A stretch of DNA of 15,765 bases. Source: an uncultured Thalassolituus sp. Lineage in GTDB: Bacteria > Pseudomonadota > Gammaproteobacteria > Pseudomonadales > Oceanobacteraceae. Under the pieces are notes generated by a model, which made no database searches, was not told where the DNA came from, and was given only the letters and a program-made list of their open reading frames with translations. Both the position numbers and the translations under genes were made by a program. The DNA lies in contig CAJXIT010000038.1 in NCBI GenBank assembly GCA_913054055.1, positions 1-15,765 of the forward strand, given 5' to 3'. Within the stretch, counting starts at the first letter, position 1. Every line of letters starts with the position of its first letter. Positions 1-9,159 of this stretch are shown piece by piece.

Positions 1-558
1 CTCAAATAAGGCAATGGATTCATCCACTAAACGCTTAAGGTTACTGCCTTGGGCTGGCATGATGTAAGGGTCTAATGCAGGCAGCATAGATTGAATGGTT
101 TTAATGTCGCGGGTTAAAGGGGAGGCCACATGAGCATCCCCGGCCTATGCAACCAGCGCGATATTGCTGCCAAGGTTTTGATCTAAAATATCTAGAATTT
201 TATATTTGGCTCGTTGCAGTCGAGATGGCTGTACATCTTGTGCAGACATGGATAAAGATAAATCCAGTGCGATGATCAATCCGGATTGGCTCTTAAATAC
301 CTGCGAAGGCTGTTTTTTCCAGCTTGGCCCAGATAAAGCAATGATGGCCAGTAATGCGGCTATCACAAATATGTATTTTAATACCGGACTGGCAGATTGT
401 TGCCCTTGATGCTTAAGCATATATGGTTGCAGCGCAGGGGATACAATGTTTTTCCATTGACCACTGAGTTTAGATTGGCGTCTTTGAATGAACACGGCAA
501 TGATGAGTGGAATGAGCGCCACGAACCATTCAGGCCTTAAAAAATGAAAGTCAGGCAT
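1..558 (-). pseudogene. BatB-like VWA-domain membrane protein, interrupted by an in-frame amber codon and cut by the window edge
   Basis: The reading frame starts at an ATG (558-556) that follows AGGAG by 7 bases and overlaps the end of the preceding VWA gene. The first 137 codons encode a membrane segment (about residues 11-25), a second one (about 60-77) and the start of a von Willebrand A domain with MIDAS motif D99-L-S-L-S103. Codon 138 (147-145) is TAG. Past it, the same frame stays open to the window edge and reads as normal family sequence (AGDAHVASPLTRDIKT), including the expected second MIDAS threonine in SPLT. Relatives have an aromatic residue, usually Tyr or Phe, between LVA and AG, so TAT or TAC to TAG is one substitution. 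Members of this class often carry C-terminal TPRs, which would lie outside the window. It is a nonsense mutant, a sequencing error or a read-through gene; as written, a full VWA domain is not made. Confidence 0.85.
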
Positions 559-1579
559 GGGTGTTCTCCTCACTTATTTTTCTTCCAAGTTTTGTCAGCG
601 GTTGAAACACACCAAGGCCGATCAAATACAAAAGCCCAGCCAACCCTAAGCTCAACGCAAGTGGGTAATGAAATAGTGATTTTTCAGGGCGGATCACTTG
701 TTCTTCCACTTCAATTTCTTCTAAGGTGTCTAAAATGTCGTAAATTTCTTCAAGTTCTTGCGGGTTACGTGCGCGGTAATATTGCCCACCAGTTTCTTGT
801 GCAATGGTGGTTAACGTGACTTCATCTAAGTCTCGGCTTGGGTTCACTCTGCGAGGGCCAAAAAATCCTTGGACCACCATTTCATCAGCACCTATGCCCA
901 CGGTATAGACCTTAACCCCAGCTTGAGCAGCCAGTTTGGATGCTTGTAATGGGTCTACTTCACCAGCGGTGTTTTGTCCGTCGGTTAATAGAATCAGCAC
1001 TCGGTTTGATTCGGGTAAATCTTGCAAACGCTTAACGGCTAAACCAATACCATCACCAATGGCGGTACGCTTACCAGCCAAACCCACAACCGCTTCATCT
1101 AATAATTGCTGTAATGTATTTAGGTCGAAGGTAAGCGGGGTTTGAATGTAGGCGCGCTCGCCAAATAAAATCAATCCTAATCGGTCACCCTGTCGGCGTT
1201 CAATGAATCCGGTTAAAACCGCTTTAACCGCCTGCAGTCGGTTTATTTGACGATTTCTAAACGTCATATCTTCTTCAAGCATACTTTGAGAAATGTCCAC
1301 AGCCAGCATCATATTTCGATCACTATTGCTGACGGACTTAGGCTCTCCAACAAATACGGGGCGGCTTGCGGCAATCACTAATAAGCACCAAGCCATGGCT
1401 GCTAAAACAATGCGTAAAACAGAAGGGCGTTGAGATTGGTTTGGTTTGCTGTCGGCCAGCATCATTAAGCTTGGTGCATAAACTTCGCTCACGGCATGTT
1501 CTTTTTTAGGTGCAAAAAAATACACCAAAAAAGGAAGCGGTAATAAGGTTAATAACCAAGGCCATTGTAAACTTAGCAT
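551..1579 (-). CDS. BatA-like VWA-domain membrane protein
   Basis: This 342-residue protein has two N-terminal membrane segments (about 8-23 and 55-72), a von Willebrand A domain and a final membrane segment (about 308-330), the usual aerotolerance BatA architecture. The metal-binding MIDAS is intact: D95-I-S97-Q-S99, Thr172 in KRTAIGD and Asp200 in LLTDGQN. The domain should face the periplasm and bind protein partners through a divalent metal. I chose the ATG at 1579 because AAGGAAGG lies just upstream; a GTG six codons earlier would leave that sequence inside the gene. The start overlaps the stop of the DUF4381 gene by 7 bases, and its own stop lies 3 bases past the next gene's ATG, so translation is probably coupled. 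By family knowledge it works with the MoxR ATPase in folding, assembly or stress tolerance of the envelope; the exact client is unknown. Confidence 0.9.
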   Translation of the reverse strand: MLSLQWPWLLTLLPLPFLVYFFAPKKEHAVSEVYAPSLMMLADSKPNQSQRPSVLRIVLAAMAWCLLVIAASRPVFVGEPKSVSNSDRNMMLAVDISQSMLEEDMTFRNRQINRLQAVKAVLTGFIERRQGDRLGLILFGERAYIQTPLTFDLNTLQQLLDEAVVGLAGKRTAIGDGIGLAVKRLQDLPESNRVLILLTDGQNTAGEVDPLQASKLAAQAGVKVYTVGIGADEMVVQGFFGPRRVNPSRDLDEVTLTTIAQETGGQYYRARNPQELEEIYDILDTLEEIEVEEQVIRPEKSLFHYPLALSLGLAGLLYLIGLGVFQPLTKLGRKISEENTHA

Positions 1580-2046
1580 GGCACCTTCCTTATCCACTGC
1601 TGACAGGCTTTGTTTAATGCTTTGGTATCCAGTGACACGTTTGGATTATCAGGCACAAACGCAAAGGCCTCTAAATCAGGTAGAAAAATGGGCTTTTTCA
1701 TCTTTTCATCTAAGTAATTTAACCAAGCCATGCCGCTTAATGACGCGCATGTAACATCAATTTTGTTAAAGCAGATCTGTTTTAATAAGCGATTACAGTT
1801 CAGGGCATAACTCACCGGGTCGGATTCATCTAGAGATTGCAGTTGTTTAATCGCAACCGTGCGCCAAGCGTTCTTATTGCGAGAATAAATGACAAAACCA
1901 AGCATTGCGATCAGTAAAATCAGCATCAGCCACCAAGGCCATGCAATGGGCCACCAAGAAACGACATCCGGTAAGTGAATGTCACGCAATTCTGCTAATG
2001 CAGGGTTAGACGGCATGCCAGTATTGGTTGCATTATTTGGGGTCAT
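1573..2046 (-). CDS. DUF4381 family membrane protein
   Basis: A 157-residue protein with the family's opening motif (LRDIHLPDVVSWWPIAWPWW, residues 20-39), one membrane segment (about 36-55) and a soluble C-terminal region of about 100 residues. The tryptophan-rich stretch before the membrane segment is typical of DUF4381. Its ATG overlaps the stop of the DUF58 gene in an ATGA arrangement, and it overlaps the downstream BatA-like gene, so it sits in the middle of a coupled operon. Proteins of this family almost always occur between DUF58 and VWA genes in MoxR clusters, where they are thought to be membrane partners of the VWA proteins. No enzymatic motif is visible and the molecular role is not established. 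Confidence 0.88.
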   Translation of the reverse strand: MTPNNATNTGMPSNPALAELRDIHLPDVVSWWPIAWPWWLMLILLIAMLGFVIYSRNKNAWRTVAIKQLQSLDESDPVSYALNCNRLLKQICFNKIDVTCASLSGMAWLNYLDEKMKKPIFLPDLEAFAFVPDNPNVSLDTKALNKACQQWIRKVPC

Positions 2047-2999
2047 GATCGGCCTCGTTGTTCTATGGCCAGCTTTAAGGCACCAAAGGGTATGTCGCCT
2101 GCGTCGATTTGTTGATGATTAATGCCTAGGTGTTTAAAGCTTTTTTCAATGGTGTTTTGCCAAACGCTTAACGCTTGTTTATATGACTTTTGAGTGTGTT
2201 TGCTTTGCGTATCCAAAATACCGTGGTCAAGACCATCGGTCACAGGGTACAAACCGGGCGGGGGTGTTTCACGCTCTAATGCATCATAAATTTGAAGGGC
2301 CACAACATGATTGTGACGCTTTAACGAAAAGAGTGCGTCTTTATCCTTATCGGTTAAGTCGTAAAAGTCACTGATGATGTAAAGGGTGGTGCCCGGGGTC
2401 ATAGTTTGCTTTAAATGCAGTAAGCCATCCCCTAACTTGGTTTGCATGGGTTTGGCTTCAGTAAGCTGGTGATTGCATTCGTTGATGGCCTTTAAAATTT
2501 GTAAAACATGCTGCGCCCGTTGCTTGGGGCGAAAATCTAATTCACTGTTATTGCCTAACACCATGGCGCCGATGCGGTCTCCATGATCAAGGGCCGACCA
2601 AGCAATCAATGCGGCACATTGTGCGGCCACAACCGATTTAAAGCTGCGCTTAGTGCCAAAGAACATGGGATTGCGTTGATCACATAAAATCATAACCGGG
2701 CGTTCACGTTCTTCTTTATATACGCGAGTATGAGGTTTTTGCGTACGCGCGGTGACTCGCCAATCAATGGCGCGAATATCATCACCGGCTTGATATAAAC
2801 GCAGCTGGTCTAAATCCAACCCACGACCTTTTTGCTTACTGGCATGGCCACCGGCCAACATGCCATGAATTTGTGGCAGGCTGGCAATGCGTAGGCGTTT
2901 TGCAAGCAAACGCAGTTGCGTTAACTGATGTTCGTCGGTCACGGCCGAAGCTGGGAAAAACTGCTCTAAGTAGTTTCCACTGGATACGTTATTTGTCAT
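2043..2999 (-). CDS. DUF58 domain protein of the MoxR cluster
   Basis: A 318-residue protein without a predicted membrane segment. The DUF58 signature is clear: L-R-L-Y-Q-x-G-D-D-I-R-x-I-D-W-R at about residues 66-81, followed by Y94 and the EERER stretch leading into a VWA-like beta strand (VMILCDQRNPMFFGTK, residues 102-117). The usual MIDAS-like serines after Asp107 are replaced by R and N, which is common in this family and suggests no classical metal site. It starts 11 bases after the moxR stop and ends in an ATGA overlap with the DUF4381 gene. DUF58 proteins are probable adaptors between the MoxR ATPase and the membrane VWA proteins; that role is inferred from conserved gene order. Confidence 0.92.
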   Translation of the reverse strand: MTNNVSSGNYLEQFFPASAVTDEHQLTQLRLLAKRLRIASLPQIHGMLAGGHASKQKGRGLDLDQLRLYQAGDDIRAIDWRVTARTQKPHTRVYKEERERPVMILCDQRNPMFFGTKRSFKSVVAAQCAALIAWSALDHGDRIGAMVLGNNSELDFRPKQRAQHVLQILKAINECNHQLTEAKPMQTKLGDGLLHLKQTMTPGTTLYIISDFYDLTDKDKDALFSLKRHNHVVALQIYDALERETPPPGLYPVTDGLDHGILDTQSKHTQKSYKQALSVWQNTIEKSFKHLGINHQQIDAGDIPFGALKLAIEQRGRS

Positions 3000-3010
3000 G
3001 AAGTAACGCC

Positions 3011-3973
3011 CTAGGGTACAGGAACTCTTAAAATCAGCTCATTGATAATGCGGTCAGCATTCATGCCCGATGCTTCAGCATCAAAGCTAACGATTAAGCG
3101 ATGGCGCAATACAGAATGCAGCACCGCTTGTACATCGTCAGGGCTGACATAATCGCGGCCTGCCAACCAAGCGTGGGCTCGAGCACAGCGATCAAGGGCA
3201 ATGGTTCCTCGGGGGCTTGCGCCAAACTCTAACCATGACGCTAAGTCATCACCGTAACCTTGTGGCTGGCGAGTGGCCATGATCAGTTGAATGATGTATT
3301 CCTCCACTCGATCACTTAGGTGTAGAGCTAACACTTCTTGGCGGGCGTCAAAAATGCTTTGTGCAGATAAAATCTCATCAATGGTCTGTGCCGCTTGGGA
3401 TTGGGCTTCACCACGAGCTAATCGCAATATTTTGGTTTCAGCTTCAGCATCTGGGTAATCAATGCGAACGTGCATTAAAAATCGATCCAGTTGTGCTTCT
3501 GGTAAAGGGTAGGTGCCTTCCTGTTCAATGGGGTTTTGTGTGGCCATGACCAAAAATAAGTCATCTAACTGATAAGTGGTGCCTGCTACGGAAACCTGGC
3601 GTTCGGCCATGGCTTCTAATAAGGCTGACTGCACTTTTGCAGGTGCTCGGTTAATTTCGTCTGCCAGTACCAAGTTATTAAATAGCGGGCCTTTTTGAAA
3701 AACGAATTCGCCGCTTTCAGCTCGGTAAATCTCACTACCAGTGATGTCAGCAGGTAACAGGTCTGGGGTAAACTGAATGCGTTGGAAGTCTCCTTCCATA
3801 TTGTCAGCCAATGTTTTGATGGCTTTGGTTTTTGCTAGACCAGGTGCGCCTTCTACTAATAAATGCCCGTCGGCCAGTAAACCAATGATTAAGGCGTTTA
3901 CTAAATTCGGCTGACCAATGATCTGTTCCTGAAGTGCGTTCTGCAGGGCAGTAATGTTGTCTCTTGTCGTCAT
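3011..3973 (-). CDS. moxR: MoxR-family AAA+ ATPase
   Basis: A 320-residue cytoplasmic AAA+ ATPase of normal family length. Walker A is G42-A-P-G-L-A-K-T49, Walker B is LVLADE (101-106), sensor 1 is N147 in ATQNP, the arginine-finger region is LPEAQLDRF (157-165) and sensor 2 is R255 in GASPRGTIAL. MoxR ATPases are chaperone-like and act with VWA-domain proteins to mature or activate complexes. This is the first gene of the leftward cluster and is divergent from gdhB. The ribosome site is weak (GGAAA about 9 bases before ATG). It ends in TAG, so amber is an ordinary stop codon in this genome, which bears on the amber codon in the BatB-like gene of the same cluster. The symbol follows the Pseudomonas gene in the same position. 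Confidence 0.93.
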   Translation of the reverse strand: MTTRDNITALQNALQEQIIGQPNLVNALIIGLLADGHLLVEGAPGLAKTKAIKTLADNMEGDFQRIQFTPDLLPADITGSEIYRAESGEFVFQKGPLFNNLVLADEINRAPAKVQSALLEAMAERQVSVAGTTYQLDDLFLVMATQNPIEQEGTYPLPEAQLDRFLMHVRIDYPDAEAETKILRLARGEAQSQAAQTIDEILSAQSIFDARQEVLALHLSDRVEEYIIQLIMATRQPQGYGDDLASWLEFGASPRGTIALDRCARAHAWLAGRDYVSPDDVQAVLHSVLRHRLIVSFDAEASGMNADRIINELILRVPVP

Positions 3974-4169
3974 GTAGCCATTTCCAAGTTTTTGTTTTTA
4001 AGGCTTTTTTTCTGTGGAGGTATTTTAGGAATTATAAAATTCCGGTCAAGCCTCTGAGTCTTTAAAGGCCAAAGAGTTTCGTTTAGAGATAAAAAATTGC
4101 CAAAAAGCACATCTCTAGATCAATAAATAAGCGAAATTTCAGATGTAAACTATCATTTAGCTATAAAGG
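3974..4169. promoter_or_regulatory. Divergent intergenic region, moxR cluster / gdhB
   Basis: This 196-base AT-rich stretch separates two divergent transcription units and must hold both promoters. For the leftward unit there is a perfect TATAAT on the minus strand (4036-4031), without a convincing -35 at 17 bases. It lies inside an inverted repeat GGAATT-ATAA-AATTCC (4028-4043), a possible operator. For the rightward unit TTGCCA at 4097-4102 with an AT-rich element near 4120-4127 is a weak candidate. TAGAGAT (4084-4090) is repeated inverted as ATCTCTA (4111-4117) around it. No ORF of note lies here. Confidence 0.45.
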
Positions 4170-7100
4170 ATGAAACTGGATTGCAACATGCTAAAGATCA
4201 AGCAAAAGGATGAACACCCACAAATTGCCCAATTGGTAGAAAGATTGGCAGAAGCCTTACCCAAAAACCAAGGCAAGGCCGTGAGTGATTTTACCCAATT
4301 GTATTACTCGGCCACACCTGCTCAAGAATTAGACAGTCGCAAGATTGATGACTTGTACGGTGCCACGCTGGCTTGCTGGAGCTTTATTCAAAACTGTAAA
4401 GGCGAAGGTAAAATTCGAGCCTTCAATCCCGACTTTGAAGAGCACGGTTGGCAATCCACACACACTATTATTGAAATCATCCATAAAGATATTCCGTTCT
4501 TAGTAGACTCTGTGCGCATGGAGTTAAACCGCCGTGAAATGTCCATCCATTTCATTAATCACGCTGTGTTGCCTGTTTCTCGTAACAAAAAAGGAGATTT
4601 AGACTTAAAAGATTGCTTCTCTGATCAATCAGATCGCCAAGAGGCGGTGATCTATATCGAAGTAGATCGCCATTCTGATGACAAAGTATTGGCTGATTTA
4701 AACAAGCAGTTGCAGCAAATTGTGGATGAAATTTGTTTGGTCGTGGAAGACTTTGAAACCTTTAAAGAACGCAGCAGCGAAGTCATGGGGTGGATTCGTG
4801 AAAGCGAGGGACCAGCGACAAAAGCCCAGACCACTGAAGCAGCCGCATTCATTGATTGGATGACAGCCAATCATTTTACATTTTTAGGGTGTGAAGATTT
4901 TAAAGTTGAGCAAAAAGCCGGTAAAACGTTGGTGGTACGTGACCCTAAATCCGTATGTGGAACCTTTCGTCGAGAACTTCATGGGCAAGATACGGTTGTT
5001 GTAGATGACCTGCCTGAAGAAATGCAGTCATCCATTTTAAATCCGCAATTGGTTTCATTCACCAAATCGGGCCGACGCTCAAGAATTCATCGTCCAGCAT
5101 ACCCAGATTACATTGTGGTTAAACACATTGATAAAGAGGGCAATGTGGTGGGCGGGCGACGCTTCATGGGGTTGTTCACCTCTAATGTGTACGTGGAAAG
5201 CCCATTTAATATTCCGTTGATTCGCAACAAAGTAAAGCATGTGGTGACCCAATCCGGTTTGGATTTGAACAGTCATAACGGAAAAGAGCTGCATCATATT
5301 TTGGATATGTACCCAAGAGACGAGCTATTCCACACCGACGAAGAGCAACTCACCACAACCGCCATTGGTATTTTAAATATACAAGAACGCCGGCGCACTC
5401 AGATTTTTATTCGAAAAGACAAGTTAAATAAATTTTTATCGTGCATGGTCTATATCCCAAGGGATTTATACAACACGGAATTACGCCAGAAAATTCAAAA
5501 TATTCTAGTGGCCGCGTTTGCGCCAAAAGACGTTGAATTTACCACGTTTTTCTCTGAATCTATTTTATCTCGCACCTTATTTCATTTAAAACTGGATCCT
5601 AAAAACCCACCAGAATTTGATTTGGCTCGTATTGAGAAAGACATTCAAAACGTGGCCCGTTCATGGCAAGACGATTTAATGGGCGCCTTAATCGAAGGGG
5701 TAGGGGAAGAAAAAGGCAATTTATTCTTCCAGCAATATCGCAACGGCTTTGGAGCCAGTTATCGTGAAGAATTTACATCGCGAACTGCGGTTGTTGATAT
5801 TCAGCATATCGCCAGCATGGAAACCGATTCCGATGTGGCCATGAGTCTTTATCGCAACGTGGCCGACAGTGGTAACTATTTTAAATTTAAACTGTATAAC
5901 CCAGACAAATTATTGCCTCTCTCAGATGTGATTCCAATTTTAGAAAACTTAGGGCTGCGTGTGATTGGAGAGCATCCATACGGTGTTACCCGGGTGGATG
6001 GTAAGCAATTTTGGATACATGACTTCACACTGATATACACCTTCAGTGACACCATTGATTTACATGAAAGCAAAGAACAATTTCAAGATGCCTTTAAAGC
6101 CATTTGGTATGGAAAAGCTGAAAACGACAGCTTTAACCGCCTATTGTTAGGGGCAAAAATTGGTTGGCGTGAGGTGGCGTTATTACGTGCATATGCGCGC
6201 TATATGAAGCAAATACGTTTTGGCTTCTCGGAATCTTTTATTGCCGATACTTTATGTAAATACCCCGACTTAACCTCATTTATAGTTAAGTATTTCCAAA
6301 CACGATTCAGCTTAAGGCAAACCTTGTCGGAAGGCCGAGATAAGTATCTTGATAAAATGGATACTCAGTTAACCGAAGAGTTAGAAAATGTTGAAAGCAT
6401 TAACGAAGATCGAATATATCGTCGTTATCACGAGTTAATTAAAGCCACACTGAGAACTAACTTCTTTCAAAAAGATGGTGAAGAGCTCAAACGCTATTTC
6501 TCATTTAAATTAAGCCCTCGTGACATCGAAGATATTCCGCTGCCTAAGCCCATGTTTGAGATATTTGTATACAGCCCTCGAGTGGAGGGTGTGCATTTAC
6601 GGGGAGGCAAAGTGGCCCGTGGCGGTTTACGCTGGTCAGATCGTAACGAAGACTTCCGAACCGAAGTACTGGGCTTGGTAAAAGCGCAGCAAGTTAAAAA
6701 TTCGGTCATTGTACCAGTGGGTGCAAAAGGGGGGTTTGTTGCAAAACAATTACCTGAAAATGATCGCGATGCATTTTTAGCCGAAGGCATTGAGTGTTAT
6801 AAAACCTTCATTTCTGCCTTATTAGATGTGACGGATAATTTGCTAGAAGGGGAAGTGATTCCCCCTGAAAGCGTGGTGCGTCATGATGAAGACGATCCAT
6901 ATTTAGTCGTGGCTGCCGATAAAGGTACCGCGACTTTCTCTGATATTTCAAATGCCATCGCCATAGAACGTGGTTTTTGGTTGGGCGATGCTTTTGCCAG
7001 TGGTGGTTCAGTTGGGTATGACCATAAAAAAATGGGCATCACTGCAAAAGGCGCTTGGATTTCAGTGCAGCGTCACTTCCGTGAACAAGGCATTAATGTT

Positions 7101-9035
7101 CAAGAAGAACCCATTACGGCCATTGGTGTGGGTGACATGGCCGGTGATGTATTTGGTAACGGCATGCTATGTAGTGAACACATAAAGCTAGTGGCTGCGT
7201 TCAATCATATGCACATCTTTATTGATCCTGATCCACAAGATGTTAAAGCCACTTATGCTGAACGTAAGCGCTTGTTCGAACTGCCAAGAAGTTCATGGGC
7301 GGATTATGATGAAAAACTGATTTCAAAAGGCGGTGCCTTATTTAGTCGAAGCGCTAAATCCATCGCCATTTCACCAGAAATGAAAGCGCGTTTTGCCATT
7401 GCTGCAGATAAACTTTCTCCAAATGATTTAATAACGGCCTTATTAAAAGCGCCGGTAGATTTAATTTGGAATGGTGGCATAGGCACGTATGTGAAGTCGT
7501 CGGATGAAACCCATGCGGATGCAGGAGATAAGGCCAATGACAGTTTGCGTATTAATGGTAAGGATTTGCGCACCAAGGTAATTGGTGAGGGTGGTAACCT
7601 AGGGATTACGCAACGGGCCCGTATTGAATATGCCTTAGAAAGTGAAGGCTCATCCTTTACTGATTTTATAGATAATGCAGCAGGGGTGGATTGTTCGGAT
7701 CACGAAGTGAACATCAAAATACTGTTAAACAGTTTGGTGCAAGCGGGTGACATGACTGAAAAGCAACGTAATAAATTGCTGGAAGAAATGACCGAAGAAG
7801 TGTCTGAGTTAGTATTAGAAAATAACTATCGACAAACCCAGGCCATCGCTTTGGCTTATCGCGAAGCTAAAACTCGTATCGATGAATACAAACGCTTAAT
7901 CAACGAGCTTGAAGGGCAGGGAAAACTGAACCGAGAGCTAGAGTTTTTACCCAATGATGAAGCCTTGGAAGAACGCAAAGGACAAGGTAAAGGATTAACC
8001 CGACCCGAGTTATCCGTGTTAATCAGTTATACCAAGGGGGATTTGAAAGAACTGCTTAATGAACCTGAAATTTCTGAAAATGAATACTTGGCCAAAGCGG
8101 TTGAAACGGCGTTCCCATCACCTTTGATTGAACGCTTTCCTGAGAATTTATACGGACACCAACTGCGCAGCGAAATAGTTGCCACACAATTGGCCAATGA
8201 AATGGTTAATCGTATGGGGATTACGTATGTAAATCGAATGCATGACAGCACGGGTGCGGATATTAACTCCATTGTGAAAGCGTATGTGGCGGCACGTGAT
8301 GTATTCCGAATGGATGAATTATGGCAGCAAGTTGAAGCGTTAGACTATCAGGTGCCTTCTGAAATACAGGAAGACATGATGGCCAGTCTCATGCGCTTAG
8401 TACGCAGGGGCAGTCGCTGGTTCTTACGTAATCGCCGTCGTGAAATTAATTTGCAAGAAGAGGTGGATCGTTTCAGGGATCGCGCTGAAGAAATCAGTGC
8501 AAACTTATCTGGGTTGCTGGCCGGTGAAGGCAAAGAAACCTGGCAAAAACACTTTGATCGTTTAACGGCTGCAGGTGTGAATGAAGAGTTGGCTTCTTCA
8601 GTGGCCGGTTCGAATAACATGTTCAGCGCATTAAGTATCATTGAAGGGGCAGAGCAAACTAATCGCAGTGCCGAAGATGTGGCCGCCACCTATTATCAGG
8701 TGGGCTGTAATCTGGACTTAGAATGGTTCTTAGAACAGCTGAATGTTATGTCTGTTCAAAGCCATTGGCAGGCACTGGCCCGAGAAACTTATCGAGATGA
8801 TCTTGATTGGCAGCAGCGTACATTAACGGTGAGTATTATTAATACCTTGCCTGATGGTGATATTGAAGCGCGTATGCGGGTTTGGCTAGATCAAAGTGAA
8901 CCTATGATTACCCGCTGGCGTAAAACGGTTTCTGAATTACGTGAAGGTGATATCAATGATTTTGCCGTATTTGCTGTGGCCCTGCGTGAACTGCTTGATT
9001 TGGCACAAGCCAGCCGAATAGCGTCCACCTGTTAA
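4170..9035 (+). CDS. gdhB: NAD-specific glutamate dehydrogenase, large (180-kDa) type
   Basis: A 1621-residue cytoplasmic enzyme that oxidatively deaminates glutamate to 2-oxoglutarate and ammonium with NAD, feeding glutamate carbon into the TCA cycle. The length matches the roughly 1620-residue Pseudomonas enzyme. The first 650 residues or so are the ACT-like regulatory region. The catalytic core contains GGLRWSDR (818-825), the lysines of LVKAQQVKN (K838, K843) and PVGAKGGF (849-856, with K853), and the dinucleotide-binding stretch GVGDMAGDVFGNGM (986-999). The C-terminal part is the long helical region of the family. The ATG at 4170 directly abuts AAAGG, which is too close to be ideal; ATG at 4188 (codon 7) follows a weak GGA by 7 bases and is a real alternative. 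The gene is single, ending in a strong terminator. In relatives the enzyme is allosterically regulated and induced by amino acids such as arginine. Confidence 0.97.
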   Translation: MKLDCNMLKIKQKDEHPQIAQLVERLAEALPKNQGKAVSDFTQLYYSATPAQELDSRKIDDLYGATLACWSFIQNCKGEGKIRAFNPDFEEHGWQSTHTIIEIIHKDIPFLVDSVRMELNRREMSIHFINHAVLPVSRNKKGDLDLKDCFSDQSDRQEAVIYIEVDRHSDDKVLADLNKQLQQIVDEICLVVEDFETFKERSSEVMGWIRESEGPATKAQTTEAAAFIDWMTANHFTFLGCEDFKVEQKAGKTLVVRDPKSVCGTFRRELHGQDTVVVDDLPEEMQSSILNPQLVSFTKSGRRSRIHRPAYPDYIVVKHIDKEGNVVGGRRFMGLFTSNVYVESPFNIPLIRNKVKHVVTQSGLDLNSHNGKELHHILDMYPRDELFHTDEEQLTTTAIGILNIQERRRTQIFIRKDKLNKFLSCMVYIPRDLYNTELRQKIQNILVAAFAPKDVEFTTFFSESILSRTLFHLKLDPKNPPEFDLARIEKDIQNVARSWQDDLMGALIEGVGEEKGNLFFQQYRNGFGASYREEFTSRTAVVDIQHIASMETDSDVAMSLYRNVADSGNYFKFKLYNPDKLLPLSDVIPILENLGLRVIGEHPYGVTRVDGKQFWIHDFTLIYTFSDTIDLHESKEQFQDAFKAIWYGKAENDSFNRLLLGAKIGWREVALLRAYARYMKQIRFGFSESFIADTLCKYPDLTSFIVKYFQTRFSLRQTLSEGRDKYLDKMDTQLTEELENVESINEDRIYRRYHELIKATLRTNFFQKDGEELKRYFSFKLSPRDIEDIPLPKPMFEIFVYSPRVEGVHLRGGKVARGGLRWSDRNEDFRTEVLGLVKAQQVKNSVIVPVGAKGGFVAKQLPENDRDAFLAEGIECYKTFISALLDVTDNLLEGEVIPPESVVRHDEDDPYLVVAADKGTATFSDISNAIAIERGFWLGDAFASGGSVGYDHKKMGITAKGAWISVQRHFREQGINVQEEPITAIGVGDMAGDVFGNGMLCSEHIKLVAAFNHMHIFIDPDPQDVKATYAERKRLFELPRSSWADYDEKLISKGGALFSRSAKSIAISPEMKARFAIAADKLSPNDLITALLKAPVDLIWNGGIGTYVKSSDETHADAGDKANDSLRINGKDLRTKVIGEGGNLGITQRARIEYALESEGSSFTDFIDNAAGVDCSDHEVNIKILLNSLVQAGDMTEKQRNKLLEEMTEEVSELVLENNYRQTQAIALAYREAKTRIDEYKRLINELEGQGKLNRELEFLPNDEALEERKGQGKGLTRPELSVLISYTKGDLKELLNEPEISENEYLAKAVETAFPSPLIERFPENLYGHQLRSEIVATQLANEMVNRMGITYVNRMHDSTGADINSIVKAYVAARDVFRMDELWQQVEALDYQVPSEIQEDMMASLMRLVRRGSRWFLRNRRREINLQEEVDRFRDRAEEISANLSGLLAGEGKETWQKHFDRLTAAGVNEELASSVAGSNNMFSALSIIEGAEQTNRSAEDVAATYYQVGCNLDLEWFLEQLNVMSVQSHWQALARETYRDDLDWQQRTLTVSIINTLPDGDIEARMRVWLDQSEPMITRWRKTVSELREGDINDFAVFAVALRELLDLAQASRIASTC

Positions 9036-9065
9036 GAGTAAATACAAAAAACAAGGGAAAAGTAC

Positions 9066-9100
9066 AAGGCAAGATAGTCCGCTATCTTGCCTTTTTGTTT
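9066..9100 (+). terminator. Rho-independent terminator of gdhB
   Basis: A perfect 12-bp stem (9066-9077 with 9082-9093), loop TCCG, runs into TTTTTGTTT. It starts 31 bases after the gdhB stop codon and should separate gdhB from the DUF2835 gene. Confidence 0.92.
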
Positions 9101-9159
9101 GTATCGTATTAAAAATATAACAATAAATTTTATTTCTAATTAAATTGAATAGGGTTTCT

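Noticed and set aside
1..573. Genome-wide recoding of amber as a sense codon
   Set aside because: moxR ends in TAG where its protein naturally ends, and reading through would add only four residues before a TGA. A local mutation or sequencing error is simpler.
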